A stretch of DNA of 64,000 nt from an uncultured Eubacteriales bacterium (GTDB taxonomy: Bacteria > Bacillota > Clostridia > Christensenellales > CAG-917): positions 1 to 64,000 of the forward strand of contig URIZ01000008.1 of NCBI GenBank assembly GCA_900548005.1. The letters run 5' to 3'. The stretch's first letter is position 1. Each line of letters begins with the position of its first letter. A model generated the notes under the pieces. That model was not told the DNA's origin. It ran no database searches and worked only from the letters and a program-made list of their open reading frames with translations. Shown in pieces: positions 8,438 through 16,472 of the stretch. A program made the position numbers and the translations under genes.

Positions 8438-10030
8438 TTATCGAGCGTTGTTTAGAGCCGCTTTTACAAAGGCGGCAAAAATCGGGTTTGCGGCTTCGGG
8501 GCGAGATGTAAATTCGGGGTGGAACTGCACGCCCACAAAGAAGGGATGATCTTCAACTTCCACCGTTTCGACTATACGTCCGTCGGGAGAAGTGCCGCTT
8601 ATCACCAGCCCCGCTTTTTCAAGCGCGTCACGGTACTCGTTGTTGAACTCGTATCTGTGGCGATGTCTTTCTTCAATGAGGTTTTTGCCGTACGCCGCCT
8701 TGATTTTCGTGCCGTCTTTGACAAGGCAGGGGTATGAGCCAAGGCGCATAGTGCCGCCGATTTCCTTGCCTTTTTTGTCGGGCATGATGTCTATGACGGT
8801 GTGGGCGGTGTGCGCAAATTCTCCGCTTGTAGCGTCCTTGAACCCGACAACGTCACGCGCGTATTCTATGATGGTCACTTGCATGCCAAGGCATATCCCG
8901 AGATATGGCAGTTTGTGTGTGCGCGCGTATTGGCAAGCAACGATCATGCCTTCCACGCCGCGCTCTCCGAATCCGCCCGGGACGATGATGCCGTCAACGT
9001 CTTTGAGCTTTTTTGCCACGTTGTCGCTTGTGATCGTTTCGCTGTCAATCCATTTAAGCTCCACCGCAACGAGATTTCCGCCGCCTGCGTGCTTGATCGC
9101 TTCCACAAGCGAGATGTAGGAGTCGCGAAGTGACACGTATTTGCCGACGATGCCTATGCGCACTTTCGGAGTCTTGATTTTGAGCGTTGCAACCGTCTTT
9201 TTCCAAGTGGACAAATCGCACTTGTTGTTGAGCGCAAGAGCCTTGCTTATCGCCTTGTACAGCCCGTTGCGATAGAGCATTGCGGGTGCGTCGTACAGGC
9301 ATTTGACGGTGGTGCTGGGCACAACCGCGCTCTCGTCCACCGAGCAGAACAGAGATATTTTCTTGATGATTTCTTCGGGCGGTTGCTTGTCCGATCTTGT
9401 CACGACAACGTCGGGAAATATGCCGAATCGCTGCAATTCGCGCACGGAATGTTGCACGGGTTTGGACTTAAATTCGTCCGAGCAAGCCATATAAAGAAGC
9501 AAGCATACATGCACGAAAGCGCAGTTTTCTCTGCCAACGTCAAGGGTGAATTGGCGCAACGCCTCAAGGTACGGTTGGCTCTCGATATCTCCCACCGTGC
9601 CGCCGATCTCGGTGATGAGAATGTCCGCGCCGCTTTCCTTTGCCGTGGCGAGAATATGCTCCTTTATCTCGTTGGTGACGTGGGGGACAATTTGCACGGT
9701 CTTGCCTTGATACTCGCCGTTGCGCTCCTTGTTCAGCACCGATTGGAAGAGCCGTCCGCTTGTAAGTGACGAGCTTCTTGTCAGATTTTCGTTTATAAAC
9801 CGCTCGTAGTGCCCAAGGTCGAGATCGGTCTCCGCGCCGTCGGATGTGACAAACACTTCGCCGTGTTGAGTGGGGTTGAGAGTGCCGGGATCGATGTTCA
9901 TATACGGATCGAATTTTTCGATATACACGCTGTATCCCGCGCTTTTCAGCAGTCTGCCAAGGGACGCCGCCACAATGCCTTTGCCAAGCCCCGACACGAC
10001 TCCGCCCGTCACAAAAATGTACTTGCTCAT
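8438..10030 (-). CDS. pyrG: CTP synthase
   Basis: Aminates UTP to CTP using glutamine and ATP. The 530-residue protein has the amidoligase domain starting MSKYIFVTGGVVSGLGKG and a C-terminal glutaminase with GICLGMQ (nucleophile Cys) and VQFHPEF. I chose the ATG at 10030 because GGAG lies about 10 nt upstream and the protein then has the normal family start; a reading from 10219 adds an unrelated N-terminus. A strong hairpin at 10218-10272 lies upstream, but I see no clear pyrG-specific attenuator. Confidence 0.97.
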   Translation of the reverse strand: MSKYIFVTGGVVSGLGKGIVAASLGRLLKSAGYSVYIEKFDPYMNIDPGTLNPTQHGEVFVTSDGAETDLDLGHYERFINENLTRSSSLTSGRLFQSVLNKERNGEYQGKTVQIVPHVTNEIKEHILATAKESGADILITEIGGTVGDIESQPYLEALRQFTLDVGRENCAFVHVCLLLYMACSDEFKSKPVQHSVRELQRFGIFPDVVVTRSDKQPPEEIIKKISLFCSVDESAVVPSTTVKCLYDAPAMLYRNGLYKAISKALALNNKCDLSTWKKTVATLKIKTPKVRIGIVGKYVSLRDSYISLVEAIKHAGGGNLVAVELKWIDSETITSDNVAKKLKDVDGIIVPGGFGERGVEGMIVACQYARTHKLPYLGICLGMQVTIIEYARDVVGFKDATSGEFAHTAHTVIDIMPDKKGKEIGGTMRLGSYPCLVKDGTKIKAAYGKNLIEERHRHRYEFNNEYRDALEKAGLVISGTSPDGRIVETVEVEDHPFFVGVQFHPEFTSRPEAANPIFAAFVKAALNNAR

Positions 10031-10217
10031 AATTGTATTTCTCCTAAGTGAATTGCCTTTTGTGTGTTTTTTCTCGGCTTTTAGATGTTTGCCGCACGAT
10101 TTGCAAAACGCAAGGCGAATGGCAACCAAACCGAGAATTTGCGTTTTATCTAGGTAAAAAGCCGATATTTTGCGGATTTTTGCCCTTTTCAAGCCGAATT
10201 TTTGCTCAAAAAAACGC

Positions 10218-10272
10218 AAAAAAGGCGTTTTTTTTTAGCAATCGCAACTGCCAAAAGAAAAAACGCCTTTTT
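10218..10272. terminator. Bidirectional hairpin upstream of pyrG
   Basis: AAAAAAGGCGTTTTTT pairs with AAAAAACGCCTTTTT around a 20-nt loop, giving T-runs in both directions. On the minus strand it could end transcription coming from the R-M island or act in the pyrG leader. The rest of the 10031-10405 gap shows no gene. Confidence 0.65.
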
Positions 10273-10377
10273 GTAGACACATTTTTATGTTGTTTGCATC
10301 CTTTGCGCCCGACAACGCATCGCCGTCATCGACACAAAAAATACGTTTCAAATGATACCACTTTTTCGCCGTATGTC

Positions 10378-10410
10378 AATAATTTTGAAAAAACTTTTTT
10401 TGAAATTATT
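10378..10410 (-). terminator. Terminator at the end of the R-M operon
   Basis: AATAATTTTGAAAAAA pairs almost completely with TTTTTTTGAAATTATT. The element overlaps the stop codon of the second methyltransferase. Confidence 0.6.
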
Positions 10411-11149
10411 TTTTAAAGACAAACAAATATTCATGAGCAAGCAAAAGGAAATTAAATTTTACGCTGTTTGTTTTCCAAAAGCCAGTGGCTTTGCAATTAT
10501 GCTGCTCTTTTATTATAATTTCTTTAGTTTTGAAGCCAGCTATCTCAAAAATACGCATGGTTTCAAATGCTAATGGTTGTACCATACCATTTTTGCGAGT
10601 ATCCCCCATTAGTATGGCACAAAATTTACCCTTTTTGAGCGTGCGATAACACTCGTCCGCGACTTTGCCGATTTCAAATAAAAAATCTTTGATCGGCATA
10701 AGCGACATATCGCCGTCGATATCTTCGCTGTAATGAATAATATCCGCATAAGGCGGATGCGTACAGATAAGGTCTATCGAATTATCGGCAATCATAGAAA
10801 TATTACGCGCATCGCCTTGGATAATATTTATCGTCGGATTAAATTCACACTCGAAATTCAATTTGCTGTTTGTAATTTCAAGCGCGTTTGGGTTAATATC
10901 AACGCCGATAAAATTTCTGTTTGTCAGTTTTGCTTCAACTGCAGTAGTGCCTCCACCAACAAATTGATCCAAAACTGTATCGCCTTCGTTTGAATAACGT
11001 AGAATTACGTTTCTTGGAATATACGGCGACCAATTTCCGCGATATTTCGCGTCGTGCGTTGCCCATTTGCCACGACTGGGGAATGCCCAAACGGTATTTG
11101 TTTCAAGTTCGAAATTTTCGGGCTGTAACGGTATATTTTTCTTTGCCAT
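10406..11149 (-). CDS. Site-specific DNA methyltransferase (amino-group type)
   Basis: Predicted S-adenosylmethionine-dependent DNA methylase of 247 residues. The AdoMet motif reads DQFVGGGTT (61-69) and the catalytic motif HPPY (131-134), in that order, followed by a probable target-recognition stretch. HPPY is a variant of DPPY/SPPY, so I cannot say whether the product is N6-adenine or N4-cytosine. It is the last gene of the three-gene minus-strand R-M operon, 5 nt after the nuclease. The DNA is clearly more AT-rich than the flanking pyrG, which suggests horizontal transfer. Confidence 0.8.
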   Translation of the reverse strand: MAKKNIPLQPENFELETNTVWAFPSRGKWATHDAKYRGNWSPYIPRNVILRYSNEGDTVLDQFVGGGTTAVEAKLTNRNFIGVDINPNALEITNSKLNFECEFNPTINIIQGDARNISMIADNSIDLICTHPPYADIIHYSEDIDGDMSLMPIKDFLFEIGKVADECYRTLKKGKFCAILMGDTRKNGMVQPLAFETMRIFEIAGFKTKEIIIKEQHNCKATGFWKTNSVKFNFLLLAHEYLFVFKK

Positions 11150-11154
11150 ATATG

Positions 11155-11694
11155 TTAGTCTTCAACGAGTTCCGGCGGAACAGGCAACCCCAATCTAGTC
11201 AATGGAATATATTCAAAATAGTAATCACAACCGACAGAGTGGATATAATCCAACACATCTGCGTACTGTTCCTTTCTAAACCAATTATCCAACAAATAGA
11301 TGTATTCAACATCGATATTTGCAGCCGACATCAATTTTTTATATTGTTTTTTCTTAAAATCACATGTTTGCAATTTTTCATCGACTGAACCTGCAACTTC
11401 TTGATGTTTGCATTCAATAATGAACAAAACGTTATTCAATAACACAAAAATGCTATCATCTGGCAACAAGCGTTTAGAAATATGCTTTGTCCAGTCAATT
11501 TCAAGATTTTTGAGAAATACCGAATAAAAACTATGTTTTTTATAAACTTCAGCCACTTTCTTGTCATCATAAAAAACTTCATGACAAACAACAGAATAAT
11601 GTGGTTGTTGCGTGAGAAAAGTAGACAAATCGGTTTTGCCTTCAAAAACTAAGCCTGTTCGAGTATTCCCCCCGCCTTTACCGCTCTTTATCAT
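11155..11694 (-). CDS. Putative type II restriction endonuclease (PD-(D/E)XK)
   Basis: A 179-residue protein with no family I can name. It has a plausible PD-(D/E)XK core: PDD at 78-80, a hydrophobic strand, and ECK at 94-96, with a possible upstream acidic residue in TGLVFEGKTDL. Its position between two DNA methylases (10 nt after one, 5 nt before the other) makes a restriction enzyme the natural reading. It is much shorter than DpnII-type enzymes, so its specificity cannot be assumed to be GATC. Low GC, like its partners. Confidence 0.7.
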   Translation of the reverse strand: MIKSGKGGGNTRTGLVFEGKTDLSTFLTQQPHYSVVCHEVFYDDKKVAEVYKKHSFYSVFLKNLEIDWTKHISKRLLPDDSIFVLLNNVLFIIECKHQEVAGSVDEKLQTCDFKKKQYKKLMSAANIDVEYIYLLDNWFRKEQYADVLDYIHSVGCDYYFEYIPLTRLGLPVPPELVED

Positions 11695-11704
11695 ATTTAC
11701 CCTC

Positions 11705-12772
11705 CTAATTGCAAATAAGCAATTCGTTTATTTTTCCGCGTTTATCGCCTTTGCTGTTTATTGCTCGAGTTGCTTCAACACGATTTATTTTGTAATTTTT
11801 ATATAAATCATCAAAGAAATTATCATCCTCGTTTACATTTTTCGGATCTGAATTACTTAAAACAATTTTTGCGCCCGAAAAATTGATTTCGTCGATAAAC
11901 TTCGACAGTCTGATTTGCTCGTTGTCGTCAAACGCATCGGTATTATATGCCGTAAAAGCCGACGTTTCCGAGATAGGACGATACGGCGGATCGAGATATA
12001 CAAACGTATCTTTATCGATAAACGATTTTGACAATGAATAATCACCGCATACGATAGTGACGTTTTGCAATGCTTCGTGTATATTGCGCAAATTTTCATC
12101 GTCGCAAATAGTTGGACTCTTATATGCACCCATAGGAACGTTAAATTGTCCTTTTCTGTTTACGCGATAAAGCCCGTTAAAGCAAGTTTTATTCAAGAAA
12201 ATAAACTGTGCCGCCTTTTCAGTTGCGGTTTCTTCGGTTAATGTACTTGAATTGAATCTTTCACGAACAGTATAGTAGAAATATTTTCTGCCGTTTTCAT
12301 CCATAGGCAAAAACAGCATTTGCATTTCATTTAGTTTTGCAATCAAATTATCCACGTCGTTTTTTACGGCTTGATATGCATTTATAAGTTCGGCATTTAT
12401 ATCACTGATATACAATTCTTCAAAATCATATTTGGAAAGTATGCTGAAAAACAATGCGCCACCACCAACCATAGGTTCGGCATATTTTGTTAAAACCATT
12501 TCTTCTGCTGTTGGCAGCAGTTTTTCGATTTCGTCGACGAGTTGGCTTTTTCCGCCTACCCACTTAACAAAAGGTTTAAGTGTAACGGCCTTTGTTTTTT
12601 CGTAACGCACGGTTCTTTTATCAATCGGTTTTTCGGCATTCGACGGAATAATCCACATATTACCGACCATCATTGCACCGTTAATTCTGTTTTCGGACGC
12701 CAATACAGAAACGCGCCTTTGCGAAATATTCCATTTTTCAGCGGCTTCTTTTGCTGATATAAAACTTAACAT
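11705..12772 (-). CDS. D12-class DNA adenine methyltransferase with N-terminal HTH
   Basis: Predicted N6-adenine methylase protecting host DNA. The 355-residue protein starts with an excisionase/MerR-like helix-turn-helix (residues 1-50: AKEAAEKWNISQRRV, then a MWIIP wing). The D12 (Dam-like) fold follows, with motif I FVKWVGGKSQL (68-78), a second glycine motif near 103 and catalytic DPPY (261-264). The HTH could bind the operon promoter and make the enzyme autoregulatory; that is inference. GAGGTG lies before the ATG. It is the first gene of the operon, with AT-rich DNA. Confidence 0.88.
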   Translation of the reverse strand: MLSFISAKEAAEKWNISQRRVSVLASENRINGAMMVGNMWIIPSNAEKPIDKRTVRYEKTKAVTLKPFVKWVGGKSQLVDEIEKLLPTAEEMVLTKYAEPMVGGGALFFSILSKYDFEELYISDINAELINAYQAVKNDVDNLIAKLNEMQMLFLPMDENGRKYFYYTVRERFNSSTLTEETATEKAAQFIFLNKTCFNGLYRVNRKGQFNVPMGAYKSPTICDDENLRNIHEALQNVTIVCGDYSLSKSFIDKDTFVYLDPPYRPISETSAFTAYNTDAFDDNEQIRLSKFIDEINFSGAKIVLSNSDPKNVNEDDNFFDDLYKNYKINRVEATRAINSKGDKRGKINELLICN

Positions 12773-12869
12773 TTGTTCACCTCAAAACAGTATAACAATA
12801 TTATATTCTAAATCGCGAATAATAGCAAGGAAAATTATTTCAAATTATTTGATTGCATTAAGCAGGGTG

Positions 12870-12907
12870 TAAAAAAGAGATATCCGCTCATAGCGAGCGG
12901 ATATCCC
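12870..12907 (-). terminator. Intrinsic terminator after the 12948-13580 gene
   Basis: A perfect 11-bp stem GATATCCGCTC/GAGCGGATATC (12879-12889 with 12895-12905) with CTTTTTT after it on the minus strand. Confidence 0.85.
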
Positions 12908-12947
12908 TTTCCTGTTTTTGCTTTTACGGATATATATCGTAAAAAAG

Positions 12948-13580
12948 TTATTTCACCAAATCGATGAGCGCGAGCGCGCGTTTCAAAGCAAGTTTGCTGT
13001 TGACTTTGAATTGGAAGGGCACTTCTTCGTACACTTTTTTGTGTCCGGTGTTGACGTGCGGAGTGCGGCCGTCGTTGAACTCGGGCGCATCGGGATCGAG
13101 CGGAAGGTTGACGCGCAAAGACGTGCCGATGATGGTGATCTTTGCCACGATGTCGCCTTCGCGTCTATATGTGTCGCATTGTTTGCTTATGCGGCTCTTG
13201 ATCTTGGGCGTGCCTTTCTTGGTTGCGGTGAGCGCGTCTTGCAAGATCGCGTAGCGTTCCTTGATGATATCGTCGGCAAGCGCGTATTTTTCGGCGAAAG
13301 TGAGGCTCTTGCGAGCGGCTTTTTTCGCCATAACTTTCTCATAGTCGAATTTTTTGCCGAGAGACGATTGGATCTCGGTTACGTCTTCTGTCTCTTCTTT
13401 GACGGGTGCAGGAGCGGGCTTCGGCTCGTTCATTTTCTCAAAAGCGGATGCGCAGGGCATAGCGACGCTCTTGTCGCAGAAGGCGCAAAAATCGTATGTG
13501 CCGCACATATCGCGGCCTTGAGCCACGCTGTCGTCCCATTTTTGTTTGTCAAGTTTTGCTTGCAATGCAAATTTGTCCAT
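12948..13580 (-). CDS. Conserved hypothetical protein with Cys-rich N-terminus
   Basis: Function unknown. The 210-residue protein has a cysteine cluster near its N-terminus (CGTYDFCAFC, then a Cys in AMPC) that could bind zinc, then a proline/glutamate linker. The C-terminal domain (about 90-205) contains KIKSRISKQCDTYRREGD and KITIIGTSLRVNLPLDP. That domain resembles one I recall in uncharacterised Clostridia proteins, where lysine-serine-arginine-isoleucine-serine and LxLxLALDP blocks recur; this is memory, not a search. No signal or membrane segment. GGGAG precedes the ATG. Codon use matches the core genome. Confidence 0.7.
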   Translation of the reverse strand: MDKFALQAKLDKQKWDDSVAQGRDMCGTYDFCAFCDKSVAMPCASAFEKMNEPKPAPAPVKEETEDVTEIQSSLGKKFDYEKVMAKKAARKSLTFAEKYALADDIIKERYAILQDALTATKKGTPKIKSRISKQCDTYRREGDIVAKITIIGTSLRVNLPLDPDAPEFNDGRTPHVNTGHKKVYEEVPFQFKVNSKLALKRALALIDLVK

Positions 13581-13851
13581 GGTGTTCTCCCAAATATGTT
13601 TTAGCTTTTCCTTGCGGGTTAAACCGCAATCTATTCAATTTAATTTTGTGTTCATTGTATATCAAAACGGTGATTTTGGCAAACATTTAATGTATATTTT
13701 TCGGCAATTTTTTATTTTTGCGCGCCAAATCAACTCAAATCGTGCGATTTTGCTTATCTAACTTGCCCGATTTTCCGCTCCGTTTTCAAAACTGCACATC
13801 TAAACACTTGCTATTTTCTCACACGTTGCATGCGCGTAAAATTGCGCGATA

Positions 13852-13880
13852 TTGACAAAAATATGTTTTTGTGCTATATC
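13852..13880 (+). promoter_or_regulatory. Sigma-A promoter of rubrerythrin
   Basis: TTGACA at 13852-13857, 17-bp spacer, TATATC at 13875-13880. The remainder of the 13581-13943 gap shows no gene and should also hold the divergent promoter of the 12948-13580 gene. Confidence 0.7.
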
Positions 13881-13943
13881 TTTATTTGTGCGACAGACAT
13901 GTTTTGACGGCTGTCGAAAACGCCGTTTTGTAAGGAGAAAAAG

Positions 13944-14483
13944 ATGGACAACAAGTATAAAGGAACAAAGACCGAAAAGAATCTTCTCGAAGCGTTCGCA
14001 GGCGAATCGCAGGCAAGAAACAAATATACGTATTTCGCATCGAGAGCGAAAAAGGACGGATACGAGCAAATTTCCGCATTGTTTTTGAAGACTGCAGACA
14101 ACGAAAAAGAACACGCAAAAATGTGGTTTAAGGAGCTCAACGGAATAGGCGACACCGCTCAGAATCTCGCGGCGGCGGCAGACGGAGAGAACTACGAGTG
14201 GACGGATATGTACGAAGATTTCGCAAAGACCGCCGAAGAAGAAGGATTTGTTGAACTCGCAAAGAGATTCCGCATGGTCGCTGCAATAGAAAAGGCTCAC
14301 GAAGAACGTTATCGTGCGCTTCTTCGCAATGTCGAAGCACAGGAAGTCTTCAAAAAAAGCGAAGTCAAAGTTTGGGAATGTCGCAACTGCGGTCATATCG
14401 TCATCGGCACTGCCGCACCCGACGTTTGCCCCGTTTGTGCACATCCGCAAGCATATTTCGAAGTCCGTGAAGAAAACTATTGA
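13944..14483 (+). CDS. rbr: Rubrerythrin
   Basis: Non-haem di-iron peroxidase that reduces hydrogen peroxide in anaerobes. The 179-residue protein has a ferritin-like four-helix domain with ligand motifs EAFAGESQAR, ENEKEHA and EKAHEER. A C-terminal rubredoxin domain has CRNC and CPVC knuckles. AAGGAG lies upstream. It is monocistronic, with its own promoter and terminator. A closely similar rubrerythrin module occurs inside the fusion gene at 21644, only 8 kb away on the inserted island, so the cell has a resident and an imported version. Confidence 0.96.
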   Translation: MDNKYKGTKTEKNLLEAFAGESQARNKYTYFASRAKKDGYEQISALFLKTADNEKEHAKMWFKELNGIGDTAQNLAAAADGENYEWTDMYEDFAKTAEEEGFVELAKRFRMVAAIEKAHEERYRALLRNVEAQEVFKKSEVKVWECRNCGHIVIGTAAPDVCPVCAHPQAYFEVREENY

Positions 14484-14506
14484 TAGCAAGATTTTTAACT
14501 GCCTAT

Positions 14507-14534
14507 AAAAAGTCGGGAACAATCCCGACTTTTT
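14507..14534 (+). terminator. Intrinsic terminator after rubrerythrin
   Basis: Perfect stem AAAAAGTCGGG/CCCGACTTTTT with a 6-nt loop and T-run; it can also serve the convergent gene. Confidence 0.92.
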
Positions 14535-14552
14535 GTAGTTTTGGGCAACCTA

Positions 14553-15023
14553 TTAGGTTTCACTGCTTTCGTATTCGTTCAAAAGCCAGTATGCGTACCT
14601 GTTTGCCTCGATTTCAAGGCTTTTATCCGTTCGGGTTTCGTCTTGGAGAAAATACCATTGAAAATAATGCGTCAACTTATGCAGTATTGTGAATTTAAGA
14701 TAGCGTAAATCGGTGTTTGCCGCAGTGTATATGCAAGGATATTTTGCTCCTTTTCGCAATTCTTCGGGTGTGAAAAATATACCTTGACAGAAGCCTTTGC
14801 CGTTGTTTGAACGAAATTTCGCCTGATCTTTCAAGAAAACAGTACATTTTATCGGAAAGTAGAATTTTTTTCTTATCCACATCAAGAAATTTTTGATTCT
14901 TAAAACGGACGAATTGTTGATTTTATCGTCACAGACGATTCTCAAACCGCACTTGACATTGTCCTGTTTGTAGGTTTGTAAAAATTCTCGATCGATCCAA
15001 ATAGAATCCTTGTTTTTGCTCAT
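14553..15023 (-). CDS. Zincin-like protein with altered active site
   Basis: A 156-residue protein of unknown function. Its C-terminal half looks like a small zinc-metallopeptidase fold (the HELTH...E pattern common in ImmA/IrrE-like proteins). However, the motif reads HKLTHYFQWYF, with lysine (codon AAG) where the catalytic glutamate (GAG or GAA) is expected; the downstream EIEANRYA fits the third zinc ligand region. A single base change would explain the loss, so this is probably a pseudoenzyme or decaying gene. AT-rich. It may be coupled to the short upstream frame that ends at 15020 with an ATGA overlap. Confidence 0.6.
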   Translation of the reverse strand: MSKNKDSIWIDREFLQTYKQDNVKCGLRIVCDDKINNSSVLRIKNFLMWIRKKFYFPIKCTVFLKDQAKFRSNNGKGFCQGIFFTPEELRKGAKYPCIYTAANTDLRYLKFTILHKLTHYFQWYFLQDETRTDKSLEIEANRYAYWLLNEYESSET

Positions 15024-15217
15024 ATATCGTTAACGTTAGTGCAATTTATCTTTTTTTTGATTGTATCATAAGAAATGACAAATCTGCAATATTTTTTATT
15101 AAAGCACGAGTTTACTGTAACTATTTCAACGTTTTTTTCGAGATATTTTCCAATCCGCTTGTCAAAATCAAACTTTTGAGTTACAATACCTATGCTACAA
15201 AGAAAACAACTCGACAA
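15020..15217 (-). CDS. Possible short or 5'-truncated gene
   Basis: A 65-residue frame with a TTG start and no recognisable domain, AT-rich, whose stop overlaps the ATG of the zincin-like gene by ATGA. The overlap suggests coupling, but there is no clear ribosome site, and the duplicated tRNA-Pro region begins just upstream. It may be the 3' remnant of a longer gene. Confidence 0.25.
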   Translation of the reverse strand: MSSCFLCSIGIVTQKFDFDKRIGKYLEKNVEIVTVNSCFNKKYCRFVISYDTIKKKINCTNVNDI

Positions 15218-15281
15218 AGCGCCCTCCGCGCCAAGTCGGGATCAGATAGATTTTGTGGCGGCGATACAACAAAAACAACAT

Positions 15282-15655
15282 CGGGGTATGGCGCAGTTTG
15301 GTTTGCGATAAGCAACGACCGCAAACGAAGTTGAGTTGTATCCGAATACATCGATTGTCTTACAGATTCGAAAACGCAAGACCTAACGGAAAGCGCGAGC
15401 GCGCTCCCAAACATAAGGGTACGGCATCGAATAAAGGACAGGAATGGAACAAACTTAATATATTCTATCGGGGTATGGCGCAGTTTGGTTTGCGATAAGC
15501 AACGACCGCAAACGAAGTTGAGTTGTATCCGAATACATCGATTGTCTTACAGATTCGAAAACGCAAGACCTAACGGAAAGCGCGAGCGCGCTCCCAAACA
15601 TAAGGGTACGGCATCGAATAAAGGACAGGAATGGAACAAACTTAATATATTCTAT
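15282..15655 (+). repeat. 187-bp tandem duplication carrying the 5' end of tRNA-Pro
   Basis: Two copies (15282-15468 and 15469-15655) run directly into the intact tRNA gene at 15656. Each copy starts with the first 21 nt of tRNA-Pro, breaks in the D-loop and continues with 166 nt that end exactly at the next tRNA start. The copies appear identical. The unit contains the palindrome AGCGCGAGCGCGCT and an AT-rich promoter-like end. No protein gene is supported here or in 15218-15281. Confidence 0.93.
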
Positions 15656-15732
15656 CGGGGTATGGCGCAGTTTGGTAGCGCGCTTGACTGGGGGTCAAGA
15701 GGCCATGGGTTCAAGTCCCGTTACTCCGACCA
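15656..15732 (+). tRNA. tRNA-Pro(GGG)
   Basis: A complete cloverleaf: acceptor CGGGGTA/TACTCCG, anticodon arm CTTGA-CTGGGGG-TCAAG with anticodon GGG, T-loop TTCAAGT and encoded CCA (15730-15732). Confidence 0.95.
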
Positions 15733-15741
15733 CAAACTTCG

Positions 15742-15775
15742 CTGAGTGCATACATAGTGTGCACTCAGTTTTTTT
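15742..15775 (+). terminator. Terminator after tRNA-Pro
   Basis: CTGAGTGCA/TGCACTCAG stem followed by TTTTTTT. Confidence 0.9.
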
Positions 15776-15829
15776 ATATCCGTTCAACTTGCGCTTGCGC
15801 AAACGTTGAAACGGATATAAAAATGAGCA

Positions 15830-16020
15830 CGCAAGGCGTGCCGAAGTTTGTGCAGTGGTATGAGCGACAGCGAAATACCAAGCCTTGTGCCGAGTTTCTT
15901 GAATTGGCACGAGCCAACGGCGAGTACCAAGAACTTCGCCGAGTTTTTTGAATTGGCACGAACGAAGTGAGTGCCAAGCACTCCCGCCGTTTTTTGCCGT
16001 GTCATAAGTGATAGCGAGCC
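15830..16020. repeat. Degenerate tandem repeats of about 48 bp with internal hairpins
   Basis: Roughly two and a half diverged units share TTCTTGAATTGGCACGA or GAGTTTTTTGAATTGGCACG followed by a complement such as GAGTGCC. Each unit can fold into a small hairpin (GGCAC...GTGCC). A short frame across it is not convincing as a gene. Seen directly; no role known. Confidence 0.6.
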
Positions 16021-16113
16021 GCAGCATTGTGCAACTTTCGCTTGAAATTTAACAAATCGCCAATACAAATTGATTTTTGGCGAGCTATTTGTTATTATTG
16101 TAATAGCGTGCGA

Positions 16114-16152
16114 TGTTTCCGTAGCTCAGCAGGATAGAGCGTTCGCCTCCTA
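16114..16152 (+). pseudogene. 5' half of a split tRNA-Arg(CCT)
   Basis: Acceptor 5' strand GTTTCCG, complete D-arm (GCTC/GAGC), anticodon 5' strand TTCGC and loop CTCCTAA. The normal 3' half is missing; what follows (from 16153) ends in CGGAAAT, which can pair with the acceptor, but it lacks a T-arm. The matching 3' half lies at 23966-24010. Joined, they give a perfect 77-nt tRNA-Arg with anticodon CCT. Confidence 0.9.
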
Positions 16153-16246
16153 AGGGCGAGATGTATCCGGCGGAAATGGGCAAAAATAGGGCTTTTTAGC
16201 CCAAAAAACGCCAAATAACGTGCGTTTTTGACAACTGAATAGAAAA

Positions 16247-16280
16247 TTGGTAATGTTTTTGGTAATGTTTTTGAAAATGC
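16247..16280 (+). repeat. Arm-type direct repeats, left cluster 1
   Basis: Two direct copies of TTGGTAATGTTT (period 12) followed by TTGAAAATG, about 100 bp inside the left core. The layout matches arm-binding sites of tyrosine recombinases; that role is inferred. Confidence 0.6.
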
Positions 16281-16316
16281 CATATCGTTTACTAACTTTC
16301 GTAAAATCCGTAATTT

Positions 16317-16391
16317 GCACTCATAGTTTAACGGATAAAACAAACCCCTCCTAAGGGTTAGCTCTGGGTTCGATTCCCGGTGAGTGCGCCA
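16317..16391 (+). tRNA. tRNA-Arg(CCT), intact
   Basis: Acceptor GCACTCA/TGAGTGC pairs perfectly, anticodon arm AACCC-CTCCTAA-GGGTT gives anticodon CCT, the T-loop is TTCGATT and CCA is encoded (16389-16391). It has the same anticodon as the split gene around it and the same CTCCTAAGGG core, so it can replace the function lost by the insertion. Confidence 0.93.
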
Positions 16392-16393
16392 CA

Positions 16394-16417
16394 AACCACA
16401 ATATATTGTGGTTTTTT
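16394..16417 (+). terminator. Terminator after tRNA-Arg
   Basis: AACCACAAT/ATTGTGGTT stem with a T-run. Confidence 0.85.
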
Positions 16418-16472
16418 CTTTTTTATGTGACACAATATATAGAAAGCGAGAGAAGATGAACGTGAAAAAGCG

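Noticed and set aside
11155..12772. Naming the R-M operon DpnII with GATC specificity
   Set aside because: The D12 methylase would fit, but the nuclease is about 110 residues shorter than DpnII and the second methylase has a different motif order, so the specificity is not supported.
15757..15951. Short frame in the region after tRNA-Pro
   Set aside because: It starts inside the tRNA terminator and covers degenerate 48-bp repeats; there is no ribosome site or domain.
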